A stretch of 64,000 nt of DNA, from positions 62,001 to 126,000 of the forward strand of contig JACKDJ010000009.1 in the NCBI GenBank assembly GCA_020633625.1, given 5' to 3'. Shown here one piece after another: positions 17,619 through 26,879 of this stretch. Each line of letters starts with the position of its first letter. Positions within the stretch are counted from its first letter, which is position 1. The translations under genes were made by a program, and so were the position numbers. The notes beneath the pieces are model-generated. The model made no database searches. It saw only the letters and a list, made by a program, of their open reading frames with translations, and had not been told where the DNA came from. This DNA is from Myxococcales bacterium. Its GTDB lineage: Bacteria; Myxococcota_A; Bradymonadia; REDH01.

Positions 17619-18065
17619 ATGGCCGAAAAGAAGAAGGGCATCACGCCCTCCGGCGTCGCTCGACGCAAGGGGAGGAAGGGCCTTCGGCGATCGAAGACAC
17701 TCGCAGCGCGTCGGCTCTCCCGGGACGAGCTTCGCGAGGCCAACGGTATCCTCACCGAGCTCGCGCACCTCCGCCCGCAGACGCGAGCCGACTGCGTCGG
17801 GCTCGAGCGGCCCTGCCCGTGGGTCGCCTGCAAGTACCATCTCTACCTCGACATCAACCCCGAGACGGGCACCATCAAGCTCAACTTCCCCGACCTCGAG
17901 GTCTGGGAGATGGACGAGACGTGCGCCCTCGATGTCGCCGACCGCGGCGGCATCACCCTCGAGGAGGTCGGAGAGATCCTGAACCTCACCCGCGAACGCA
18001 TCCGCCAGGTCGAGGTCCTCGGGATGGAGAAGCTGCGCGGCGACTACGAAGAGTTCAAGGACTGA
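17619..18065 (+). CDS. sigma-70 region 4-like DNA-binding protein with cysteine cluster
   Basis: A 148-residue protein with a basic N-terminus (KKKGITPSGVARRKGRKG), a cysteine cluster spaced C-x6-C-x4-C (residues about 66-78, CVGLERPCPWVACKYH) and a fourth Cys near residue 107. A C-terminal helix-turn-helix follows, like sigma-70 region 4 (GGITLEEVGEILNLTRERIRQVE). Similar stand-alone proteins are widespread in deltaproteobacteria-type genomes, usually annotated only as sigma factor-like. Without region 2 it cannot be a full sigma factor. It may touch the -35 element or RNA polymerase as a regulator, and the cysteines could bind zinc or an iron-sulfur cluster. No target is visible. Confidence 0.8.
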   Translation: MAEKKKGITPSGVARRKGRKGLRRSKTLAARRLSRDELREANGILTELAHLRPQTRADCVGLERPCPWVACKYHLYLDINPETGTIKLNFPDLEVWEMDETCALDVADRGGITLEEVGEILNLTRERIRQVEVLGMEKLRGDYEEFKD

Positions 18066-18150
18066 CGCCCGCCGCCGCCGGCGCGGACACCGCGTTGACG
18101 GACCGACCGTCCAGGGGTAGACGGCACCCGCCCTCAGCCCCAACGACCGC

Positions 18151-19686
18151 ATGATCGCCGCGCGCCGAGCCCTGCTCTCCGTCTCCGACAAGCGCGGGAT
18201 CGTCCCGTTCGCGCGCGCACTGCACGCCGCCGGGTTCGAGCTCGTCTCGACCGGAGGCACGTTTCGTACGCTGCGCGACGCCGGCGTCGAGGTCCGCTAC
18301 GTCACCGAGATCACCGGACACCCCGAGGTGTTCGACGGACGCGTAAAGACTCTCCACCCGCGCGTCCACGGCGGCATCCTCTATCGCCGAGATATCGAGA
18401 CCCACGTCGACCAGGCAAACGATCACGACATCGCCCCGATCGATATCGTGGCCGTCAACCTCTATCCCTTCCGGCAGACCGTCGCCGCCGAGCACGTCAC
18501 CGAGGTCGATGCGATCGAGCAGATCGACATCGGTGGCCCCGCGATGGTCCGCGCCGCCGCCAAGAACTTCGCCTCGGTGACCGTCGTCGTCTCTCCCGAC
18601 GACTACGACGGAGTGGCCGCGGAGCTGGCCGCGAACGGCTCCACCTCCCTCGAGACCCGTCGCGCCCTCGCCCTCGCAGCGTTTCGACACACGGCCGACT
18701 ACGACACCGCCATTGCGACCTGGCTCGCGCGAGACGAAGGCAGCTTGCCCAGCGCACTCGGCATGCAGCTCGCCAAGGTCGATGACCTCCGCTACGGCGA
18801 GAACCCGCATCAGGCCGCCGCGCTCTACGCGCCCAACGCGGCGCCGCCGCTCGGCGGGGCGACCTCATTTCAGGGCAAAGCGCTCTCGTACAACAACCTC
18901 GTCGACCTCGACGCCGCCGTCGCGTGTGTCGCCGAGTTCGACGAGCCCGCGGCGGTCGTCGTCAAGCACACCAATCCGTGCGGCGTGGGGCGACACAGCG
19001 ACTCGGCGCTCGAGGCCTGGCGCCTCGCGCTCGCCGGTGATCCGGTGTCCGCTTTCGGAGGCATTGTCGCCCTGAACCGGACCGTCGACCTCGCGCTGGC
19101 GCGCGAGCTCGCCGACATCTTCCTCGAGGTCGTCGCGGCGCCGGGCTTTGATGCAGACGCGCTCGAGCTGCTGTCCGCCAAGAAGGCACTGCGAGTACTC
19201 AGCGTTCCGCTCGGTCTCGCCGCAGACGTGCCGCAGCTCCGCCACACACTGTTCGGGTTCGTCGCGCAGACACCCGATCCGCGAATCCGTGACGCCGCGG
19301 AGCGCTGGGACGTCGTCACGGCACGCGCGCCGTCGCCCGACGAGGCCGCCGCGCTCCGCTTTCTGTGGCCCGTCTGCAAGCACGTGAAGTCGAACGCCAT
19401 CGTCGTCGGCGCGGCCGACCGCACGTTCGGCGTCGGCGCAGGGCAGACCTCGCGCGTGGACGCGGCGCGCCTCGCGACGCAGAAGGCCACCGGGCCCCTC
19501 AGCGGCGCCGCCGCCGCGAGCGACGCGTTCTTCCCGTTTCGCGACGGTCTCGATGTCCTCGCCGACGCCGGCATCACCGCCGTCGTTCAGCCCGGCGGCT
19601 CGAAGCGCGACGACGAGGTGATCGCCGCATGCAACGAGCGCGGGGTCGCGATGGTCTTCACCGGACACCGGCACTTTCGCCACTGA
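18151..19686 (+). CDS. purH: bifunctional AICAR transformylase/IMP cyclohydrolase
   Basis: Performs the last two steps of purine synthesis to IMP. The N-terminal cyclohydrolase part shows LLSVSDKRGIVPFA, STGGT and DGRVKTLHPRVHGGIL. The C-terminal transformylase part shows LRYGENPHQ, KHTNPCG and the final AVVQPGGSKRDDEVI. Length (511 residues) is normal. The start at 18151 gives the expected N-terminus. purD follows after 7 bases, so the two form an operon, a common pairing. The upstream gap of 85 bases separates it from the sigma-like gene, and cotranscription with that gene is possible. Confidence 0.97.
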   Translation: MIAARRALLSVSDKRGIVPFARALHAAGFELVSTGGTFRTLRDAGVEVRYVTEITGHPEVFDGRVKTLHPRVHGGILYRRDIETHVDQANDHDIAPIDIVAVNLYPFRQTVAAEHVTEVDAIEQIDIGGPAMVRAAAKNFASVTVVVSPDDYDGVAAELAANGSTSLETRRALALAAFRHTADYDTAIATWLARDEGSLPSALGMQLAKVDDLRYGENPHQAAALYAPNAAPPLGGATSFQGKALSYNNLVDLDAAVACVAEFDEPAAVVVKHTNPCGVGRHSDSALEAWRLALAGDPVSAFGGIVALNRTVDLALARELADIFLEVVAAPGFDADALELLSAKKALRVLSVPLGLAADVPQLRHTLFGFVAQTPDPRIRDAAERWDVVTARAPSPDEAAALRFLWPVCKHVKSNAIVVGAADRTFGVGAGQTSRVDAARLATQKATGPLSGAAAASDAFFPFRDGLDVLADAGITAVVQPGGSKRDDEVIAACNERGVAMVFTGHRHFRH

Positions 19687-19693
19687 GGCACCC

Positions 19694-20974
19694 GTGAGAG
19701 CACTCGTCGTCGGCGCCGGAGGCCGCGAGCACGCGCTCGCGTGGAAGCTCGCGAGCGAGCCCGGAGTGTCCCGCGTCTTCGTCGCGCCCGGCAACCCCGG
19801 CACGGCCGCGGACCCGCGGCTCGAGAACGTCGCGCTATCCGGTGACGCGCTCGTGGACTTCGCAGTGCGCGAGGTCGACCTCGTCGTCGTCGGCCCGGAG
19901 GCGCCCCTCGTCGCGGGCCTCGCAGACCGCCTCCGTGCCCACGGTGTCGCGGTCGTTGGCCCCGGCGCTGACGGCGCGCGGCTCGAGGCTTCGAAGGCTT
20001 TCTGCAAAGAGGTCCTCGAGGCCGCCGGCGTCCCGACGGCCGCGTACGCCCGCGTCGCCACGCACGAGGAGATCGACGCTTTCGCCGATGCGTTCCGCGG
20101 CGACGCGCTCGTGGTCAAGGCCGACGGGCTCGCCGCCGGAAAGGGGGTCATCGTCTGCGACTCCGTCGCAGAAGCTCGCGACGCCGCGCACGCGATGCTC
20201 CGCGACCGTCCCTTTGGTGAAGCCAGCGACACACTCGTCCTCGAGGAGCGTCTGATCGGCGTCGAGACGAGCTACATCGTTCTTACCGACGGTAAGCGCT
20301 TCGCCGCGCTGCCGACGTCGCAAGACCACAAGCGACTGCGCGACGGGGACGAGGGCCCGAACACAGGCGGGATGGGCGCCTACTCGCCAGCCCCCTTCGT
20401 CGACGACGCGACCGCAGCGGAGATCGAGCAGCGCTGCATCGAACCCACCCTCCGAGAGCTCGCTCGTCGCGGGATCGACTATCGCGGCTTCCTCTACGCA
20501 GGGGTCATGCTCACCGCAGCCGGCCCCAAGGTCCTCGAGTACAATGTCCGGCTCGGCGACCCCGAGACGCAGGCGCTGATGATGGCGCTCGGCGGCGGCT
20601 TCGCGGCGGCGCTCGACCAGGCGGCTCGCGGTGAGCTTCGGACCGAGCGCTTCGTCGGTTGTCGGCCGGCCGCCGTCGTTGTCATGGCCGCCGAGGGATA
20701 CCCGGAGGCCCCGGTGAGCGGGGCCACAATCGACGGCGTCGACGCAGCAACCGCGGACGGCCGCGTCCACGTCTTTCACGCGGGCACGCGTACCGACGCT
20801 TCCGGCGCGCTCGTCGCCGCCGGAGGTCGCGTCCTTGGCGTCACGGCAGCCGGTGACAGCCCCGAGGACGCCCTCGCTGCGGTCTACCGCGGCGTGTCGC
20901 ACATCGACTGGGCCGGCGCGCAGTACCGTCGCGACATCGGCCGTCAGCTCCGGATCGACGCCCACATCGAGTAG
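19694..20974 (+). CDS. purD: phosphoribosylamine-glycine ligase
   Basis: Joins glycine to 5-phosphoribosylamine with ATP, the second step of purine synthesis. The 426-residue product starts at GTG 19694 with the family N-terminus VLVVGAGGREHALAWKL-like (RALVVGAGGREHALAWKL). ATP-grasp features follow: KADGLAAGKGVIVC, TSQDHKRLRDGDEGPNTGGMG and NVRLGDPETQ. It is translated 7 bases after purH. No frameshift or fusion to other pur genes is seen. Confidence 0.97.
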   Translation: MRALVVGAGGREHALAWKLASEPGVSRVFVAPGNPGTAADPRLENVALSGDALVDFAVREVDLVVVGPEAPLVAGLADRLRAHGVAVVGPGADGARLEASKAFCKEVLEAAGVPTAAYARVATHEEIDAFADAFRGDALVVKADGLAAGKGVIVCDSVAEARDAAHAMLRDRPFGEASDTLVLEERLIGVETSYIVLTDGKRFAALPTSQDHKRLRDGDEGPNTGGMGAYSPAPFVDDATAAEIEQRCIEPTLRELARRGIDYRGFLYAGVMLTAAGPKVLEYNVRLGDPETQALMMALGGGFAAALDQAARGELRTERFVGCRPAAVVVMAAEGYPEAPVSGATIDGVDAATADGRVHVFHAGTRTDASGALVAAGGRVLGVTAAGDSPEDALAAVYRGVSHIDWAGAQYRRDIGRQLRIDAHIE

Positions 20975-21110
20975 GTGGCGCCCCCAGCGGGTGTACGCCG
21001 GCGCCGTCGTCGTGTAACGGTGGAGACGCCTGGGAGTGGCCTCGATGCGGCGGCCTCTCTTTTCCCGGCGCTCCGCGCCGTGCCGGTGACTCTTGTCTCG
21101 GCCGGAAGCA

Positions 21111-22364
21111 ATGCGCCGAACACGGAGTTCGCTAGTGTTTGATCACACTTGGCAGCGTGTCGCGATTCCCTCTGCGAGCATACTGGCCGGCCAACTCCTG
21201 CTCTGCTGCGCAGGAGATTCGGGCGGTCGAGGTGTCGAACGTGCAGATGTCGGGTCGGTCACAACCGACGTCGAGGGCGACCCGGGGGAGCCAGACATAG
21301 GCACTGACCCGGTCGACGCTCCACTGCCGACCTATGTCGCGGCCGAGCACGCCGGCCCTGCGCCGCCCGCCGGAGAGCTCGGGGGCCCGAGGGTCGATCT
21401 CACGGCCGACGAGCTTCAGCGATTCGAGGCGGGCCGCGCGCTCTTCGTCTACGAGTTCTCCTACCGGACGGGCCTCGGACCGTACTGGGAGGAGACATCC
21501 TGCGCGGCGTGTCACTTCGCCCCGGTGTTGGGCGGTGCAGGTGGGGGCAGGCTCCTGACCTTCGGGCCAGGAGAGGGCAACGACGTGGAGCACTATCCTC
21601 TGCACGCCGCCCCTGGCTTCGACCCGCTGATCGTCCCCCTCGACGCCAGCCTGGTGCGGCCCCGGCCTCTGTTCGGGCTCGGCCTGCTCGAATCGGTGCC
21701 CGACGAGCTCATCATTGCGGGCTGCGATCCGAACGACGACGACGGCGACGGAGTTCGCGGGCGCGCGGCGATGGGGCGCGTCGGTCCGACGCTCGAGCTG
21801 TTCCGCCTGGGGTCCAAAGCCAACCAGCCCAGCGTCCGGAGCTTCACCGGCAACGCGCTGATCAGCGACATGGGCATCACGTCCGTCGACGGCGACGCGG
21901 CCGATGCGTTTGGGTCGGCAGATGACGACTCCGTGGCCGACCCCGAGGTCGAAGCCGATGTCATCGACCTCCTCGAGGCGTTCGTCGTGGGACTGGCGCC
22001 GCCACCTCCGTCCGGATCGGAGCCGCACGGAGAGGCGGTCTTCGTCGAGGTCGGCTGCGCCGCATGCCACCGGCGCGATCCCGGTCCGCAGGCGCCGGGC
22101 GCGTACACTGATCTCTGCCTTCACGACATGGGCGACGACCTCGCGAACGGCATCCGCGACGCTGATGCGGGGCCGCGCGACTTCCGTACGCCCCCGCTGT
22201 GGGGGCTTCGGCACCAGGTGCTGCTCCTCCACGACGGGTCCGCACGCACGCCCGAACAAGCCATCGTGAGGCACGACGGAGAGGCGCGTTCGTCGCGCCA
22301 GGCCTACGAGGCCCTCGACTTAGCGGACCGCGACGCGCTCCTCGCCTTCCTCGACACCCTGTAG
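21111..22364 (+). CDS. diheme oxidoreductase-type cytochrome c (DHOR family) lipoprotein
   Basis: A periplasmic, probably lipid-anchored protein with two CxxCH heme sites: CAACH in ETSCAACHFAP and CAACH in VGCAACHRRD. The arrangement, plus FRTPPLWGLRHQVLLLHDG at the C-terminus, matches the thiol-oxidoreductase/DHOR family, relatives of MauG and cytochrome c peroxidases. ATG 21111 (with GGAAG upstream) gives 417 residues. The signal peptide ends in LLLCC, a possible lipobox. The substrate is unknown. It stands alone and converges on the PilZ-like gene. Confidence 0.85.
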   Translation: MRRTRSSLVFDHTWQRVAIPSASILAGQLLLCCAGDSGGRGVERADVGSVTTDVEGDPGEPDIGTDPVDAPLPTYVAAEHAGPAPPAGELGGPRVDLTADELQRFEAGRALFVYEFSYRTGLGPYWEETSCAACHFAPVLGGAGGGRLLTFGPGEGNDVEHYPLHAAPGFDPLIVPLDASLVRPRPLFGLGLLESVPDELIIAGCDPNDDDGDGVRGRAAMGRVGPTLELFRLGSKANQPSVRSFTGNALISDMGITSVDGDAADAFGSADDDSVADPEVEADVIDLLEAFVVGLAPPPPSGSEPHGEAVFVEVGCAACHRRDPGPQAPGAYTDLCLHDMGDDLANGIRDADAGPRDFRTPPLWGLRHQVLLLHDGSARTPEQAIVRHDGEARSSRQAYEALDLADRDALLAFLDTL

Positions 22365-22404
22365 CCCCATTCGAGGGGCGTCACAGACGTTCCGGAGACC
22401 TTCC

Positions 22405-23577
22405 TCAGCCGCCGAAGAGCCGCTTGAACCAGGCGATCAGCTTGGCGATCAGTCCCTGTGGTGCCGCTGTGGCCGGCTCGAGCGACGTCGCCGGGCCCGG
22501 AGACGGTGTGGCGCCGGCCGGGGCCGGCGGAGCGGCCGTCGCCGGCGGAGCGCTCGGCGCACCCCACCCTGGCTGCGGTGCTCGCGGGTCGTCGACCGGT
22601 GCGGGCGAGTCCTCGTGCTCGTCCACATCCGTGTCGACGTCGTCGGCCGGCGGCGCCGGCTCCGCTTCGTCGGGGACCTCCGGAGCGGCATCGGCTGCCG
22701 GCGCAAGAAGCGAGGCGACGCCGTCCTCGGTCCGGTCATCGATCACGCCGGGTGCCCAGCTCGGGGCAGCGGCCTCCTCGCGGTCTCGGACCGGCGAGAT
22801 GGGCCGAGAGGAGAGCGCGTCCGGGTGCGGCGGCTCGTTCGGGCCGCGGGCGATGCCGAGGCGCTCCAGCGCTTCGTTGACCGCGTCGACGGTCGACGAG
22901 CGCCCGGCGGTCCGGTTCGACGTGCTCGCCGCGCTTCGCGGCGGTGGGAGCGGCGCCGCGAGCGGGTCGAACCCCGGCGCTGGCTCGGCGACGAACTGCG
23001 GCTTGGCGGCGGGAGCCGTCGTCGCGAGCTCGTCGGGAGTTGCCGGAGCCGACGCTGCGAGCTCCGCGTCGGGCCCGGGCTCCGAATCGCCGGGGCCAAA
23101 GAAGCCCGCGGCAGTGTCCGCACCGACCGATGTGAACGACCCGGTGAAGATGGAGTCGAAGGTCTCGTCGATCGCGGCCGCGATGGCCCCGAGCTCGGGC
23201 GCGCCCGGTCCTGCGGCCGGCGTCGGCAGGGGCTCCGGCTCCTCGACGGCTGCCTCGCTGCTCGTGTGGCGGACCTCCTTCTTTCGCGCGAGGATCTCTC
23301 CGACGAGGTCCTTCGAGCGGGGGTCGAGCCGAGTAAACCGGATCACCATGCCGACGGTCTCGCCGGCCGAGTTCGTCCGCGCCTCCTGGACCACACCCTC
23401 GCCGCGAAGCACCGTCTCGCCATTTGCGATCTGGATGTTCAGCGACACCGCGGTCCCCGGCTCCTCTGCGGACCGGGTGGGGAGAAGGATTCCGCCGGAG
23501 TAGTAGTATTGGCCCCAGCCCTGGACGTACTCGTCGAGCGTCGAGAACTTGGAGAGCTTTGCCTTGATGGCTCTCAT
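22405..23577 (-). CDS. PilZ-like (TIGR02266-type) protein with amphipathic C-terminus
   Basis: A 390-residue protein whose first 105 residues resemble the PilZ-like domain expanded in myxobacteria (YVQGWGQYYYSGGILLPT, VVQEARTNSAGETVGMVIRF). Such domains can bind cyclic-di-GMP, but the classic RxxxR motif is not obvious here. The middle of about 250 residues is disordered, rich in Pro, Ala and acidic residues. The last 16 residues (GLIAKLIAWFKRLFGG) form an amphipathic helix suited to lying on a membrane. It is third in the minus-strand set pilT, outer-membrane protein, this gene, which hints at a role in pilus or motility control. The start is M at 23577, and the ribosome binding site is weak. 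Confidence 0.65.
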   Translation of the reverse strand: MRAIKAKLSKFSTLDEYVQGWGQYYYSGGILLPTRSAEEPGTAVSLNIQIANGETVLRGEGVVQEARTNSAGETVGMVIRFTRLDPRSKDLVGEILARKKEVRHTSSEAAVEEPEPLPTPAAGPGAPELGAIAAAIDETFDSIFTGSFTSVGADTAAGFFGPGDSEPGPDAELAASAPATPDELATTAPAAKPQFVAEPAPGFDPLAAPLPPPRSAASTSNRTAGRSSTVDAVNEALERLGIARGPNEPPHPDALSSRPISPVRDREEAAAPSWAPGVIDDRTEDGVASLLAPAADAAPEVPDEAEPAPPADDVDTDVDEHEDSPAPVDDPRAPQPGWGAPSAPPATAAPPAPAGATPSPGPATSLEPATAAPQGLIAKLIAWFKRLFGG

Positions 23578-23608
23578 GCGAACGCTGGTTTGGGAACTCT
23601 TCTGCGCA

Positions 23609-24436
23609 TCAGTACGCGTAACCGAGCGTGAACACAAAACTCTGGAACCGGTCGGTCGACTCGCTGTCTTCCCGGTCCGTGTTCCGATCCGGACGGTAGG
23701 TCGTCGAGTACCGGCTGAGCTCGAACCCCAGCTTGCCGTAGAGTCCGAGCGCGCTGCGGTAGCCGAGCCCAGCCTTCACGCCGAGCCCGAACGACGAGGC
23801 GCTGTCGCCGTACGGCTCCACTGTGCTTCCAATGTCGACCGAGGGGCGGACGCCGAGGCCAAGGTCGACGGTCAGGCCTGTCGGTCCGGGGGCCCATGCG
23901 CCGGCGAGGCCAACGTCTACGCCGCGGTAGAACGAGTTTCGGTACAGGGAGTTGTAGGCGAGCCCGACCTCTTCGGCGCGCCAGCCAACCGACGGAGTGA
24001 GAGTCAGCGCGTCACTGACGCGCCACTCGTAGCGTGCCCCGAAGTGCGTGATGTCGTGCCGAGTCGGGACGTCGAAGTCGTAGGTCTCGTCCTCGACCTC
24101 GACGGCGGCGACGGTGTTCAGTGTGTGCTTGGTGGTTCGAAGCTCGACGCCCAACCCGCTCGCGACGTGGTCGCGGGCGAAGAGCGCGACCGGAAACACC
24201 ACGAGCCCCACCGAGAGCCCGGGGTAGAACGGTGCATCGAACAGCACCTCGCTGGGTCCGCGCAGCTCAAACGTCCGACCGGTCGCGTCGAGCGCCAGCT
24301 CCGCGCGGACGCGGTCGCGTGGCTGCTCGTCCGCTGCGGCTCCCGCCGGGAGCAGGGCCGCCGCCGTCGTAACGAAGACGAGCGCGGCCGCAGGGCAGCG
24401 GCGCGACGAGAGGCGAAAGGCGACGCTAAAAGTCAT
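23609..24436 (-). CDS. outer membrane beta-barrel-like protein
   Basis: A 275-residue exported protein with a signal peptide cut near ALLPAGAAADE. The mature part alternates short amphipathic strands (for example FGARYEWRVSDALTLTPSVGW and VKAGLGYRSALGLYGKLGF) and ends in aromatic FVFTLGYAY, the outer-membrane insertion signal. I recognise no specific family. It overlaps the end of pilT by 11 bases on the same strand, so it is translated with it. The neighbour suggests a link to pili or surface motility, but it could equally be a passenger gene. Confidence 0.7.
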   Translation of the reverse strand: MTFSVAFRLSSRRCPAAALVFVTTAAALLPAGAAADEQPRDRVRAELALDATGRTFELRGPSEVLFDAPFYPGLSVGLVVFPVALFARDHVASGLGVELRTTKHTLNTVAAVEVEDETYDFDVPTRHDITHFGARYEWRVSDALTLTPSVGWRAEEVGLAYNSLYRNSFYRGVDVGLAGAWAPGPTGLTVDLGLGVRPSVDIGSTVEPYGDSASSFGLGVKAGLGYRSALGLYGKLGFELSRYSTTYRPDRNTDREDSESTDRFQSFVFTLGYAY

Positions 24437-25586
24437 CAAAGTCGAACGTCGGTTCGGGGGCGTTTCCTGAGCCCTGGTACGTGGGCTCCCATGCACCGCC
24501 GCCGCCGGCGCTGCCGTCGATACCAGAGACCTTGAGTGCGAAGTCGTCTGGGTTCGACGTCTGCGCGATGGCCTCCTCGTAAGAGATCCGACCGGCGTTG
24601 AGCAGCGCGAGGAGCGACTGGTCGAAAGACTGCATGCCGTAGGTGTCCTTGCCGGCCTCGAGCGCTTCGCGGATCTCGCGCTGTCGGTTTTCGTCGGCGA
24701 TCAGCTCGCGGATACGAGCGGTCGACATCATCACCTCGACGGCGGGGATGCGTCCACCATCGACGGTTGGGACGAGGCGCTGGGAGATTACCCCTTTGAG
24801 CATTCCGGACAGACCCAGCCGGACGGTGTGCTGCTGGTGCGGCGGGAAGACGTTCACCAAGCGGCTGATCGTCTCGGCGCAGTCGGTCGTGTGCAGGGTG
24901 GCGAGGACGAGGTGCCCCGTCTCAGCAGCTGTGAGGCCGATCTCGATGGTCTCGAGGTCTCTCATTTCGCCGACGAGCATGACGTCTGGGTCTTGTCGCA
25001 GCGCTGCGCGGAGGGCAGAGGCGAACGACTCGCAGTCGGTGCCGACCTCGCGCTGATTCACGACCGAGCGCTTGTCCCGGATCAAGAACTCGATCGGGTC
25101 CTCGATCGTGATGATGTGGTCGGACCGCGTCGTGTTGATGTGCTCGATGATCGCGGCGAGCGTCGTGGACTTTCCGGAGCCGGTCGTGCCGGTGACGAGG
25201 ATGAGGCCGCGTCGGTTGTCCGCGATCCGCTTGACCGACTCGGGCAGCCCGAGCGAGTCGATCGTCTGGATCTTGTATGGGATGACGCGGAGGACCATCC
25301 CGACGGCGTTGCGCTGCTGGAAGACGTTGACGCGGAATCGGCCGACGCCAGGGAGGCCGTACGCGAAGTCCACGTCGTGTCGCTGCTTGAACGTCGCCTG
25401 TTGGTGCGCCGTCATCAGGCTCAGCGCCGTCTTCGCGATCTCCTCGGGGGTGAGCCGCGCGGCGTCACGCAGGGGCAGGAGCTGCCCGTTGACCCGAAAC
25501 ATCGGCGGAAGGCCGGCCTTCACATGGATGTCGCTGGCGCCGCCCTTGATGGCGACCTGCAGCACCTGATTCAGGTCGAACGACAT
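24426..25586 (-). CDS. pilT: type IV pilus retraction ATPase PilT
   Basis: A hexameric ATPase at the inner-membrane base of the pilus that powers pilus retraction. It begins with the family MSFDLNQVLQVAIKGGASDIHVKAG-like N-terminus and has Walker A (GTTGSGKSTT), the Asp box (ITIEDPIEF), Walker B (VMLVGEMRDLETI) and the His box (GHLVLATLHTTD). The AIRNLIRE retraction motif of other PilT proteins corresponds to ARIRELIADE here. The C-terminus is longer than usual, with a Gly- and Asp-rich tail ending TFDFDDF. Upstream is recA, and between them lies a long hairpin. Confidence 0.95.
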   Translation of the reverse strand: MSFDLNQVLQVAIKGGASDIHVKAGLPPMFRVNGQLLPLRDAARLTPEEIAKTALSLMTAHQQATFKQRHDVDFAYGLPGVGRFRVNVFQQRNAVGMVLRVIPYKIQTIDSLGLPESVKRIADNRRGLILVTGTTGSGKSTTLAAIIEHINTTRSDHIITIEDPIEFLIRDKRSVVNQREVGTDCESFASALRAALRQDPDVMLVGEMRDLETIEIGLTAAETGHLVLATLHTTDCAETISRLVNVFPPHQQHTVRLGLSGMLKGVISQRLVPTVDGGRIPAVEVMMSTARIRELIADENRQREIREALEAGKDTYGMQSFDQSLLALLNAGRISYEEAIAQTSNPDDFALKVSGIDGSAGGGGAWEPTYQGSGNAPEPTFDFDDF

Positions 25587-25607
25587 GGTCGAAAACCGGG
25601 GGGTCGA

Positions 25608-25686
25608 GCCTCGAAGCGCCGTACACTAACACGCGCACGATGTCTCGGTACAGGAGACGGCGCGTGTGGGTGCGGCGCTTCGAGGC
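25608..25686. other. long imperfect hairpin between recA and pilT
   Basis: Outer arms gcctcgaagcgccg (25608-25621) and its complement (25673-25686) pair without mismatch. Inner arms acacgcgc (25629-25636) with gcgcgtgt (25660-25667) and gtctc (25642-25646) with gagac (25654-25658) extend the rod. The element spans the recA-pilT gap. It may be a recA terminator, a pilT leader or a structured RNA. Confidence 0.6.
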
Positions 25687-25718
25687 CTCGTCGCCTCCAG
25701 CCTCCGGCCGACGCCGCG

Positions 25719-26747
<1,029 letters not shown>

Positions 26748-26769
26748 CGTCGCTCCTCTCGCGTTAGGC

Positions 26770-26785
26770 CTGAATAAACGTTCAG
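26770..26785 (-). promoter_or_regulatory. LexA (SOS) box upstream of recA
   Basis: On the recA strand the sequence reads CTGAACGTTTATTCAG followed by G. It has the dyad CTGAA-N6-TTCAG and agrees with the published Myxococcus xanthus LexA consensus (CTRHAMRYBYGTTCAGS) at all but one position. Its place just ahead of the recA start fits LexA repression. Confidence 0.75.
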
Positions 26786-26879
26786 TATCACGCGCCACGC
26801 CGCCGGCCAAGCGGAATCGACACGCGCCACGCCGAACGGCGCCGCCGCCGCTCGTCGGTCGCGCCCGCCCCGTGTTGCG

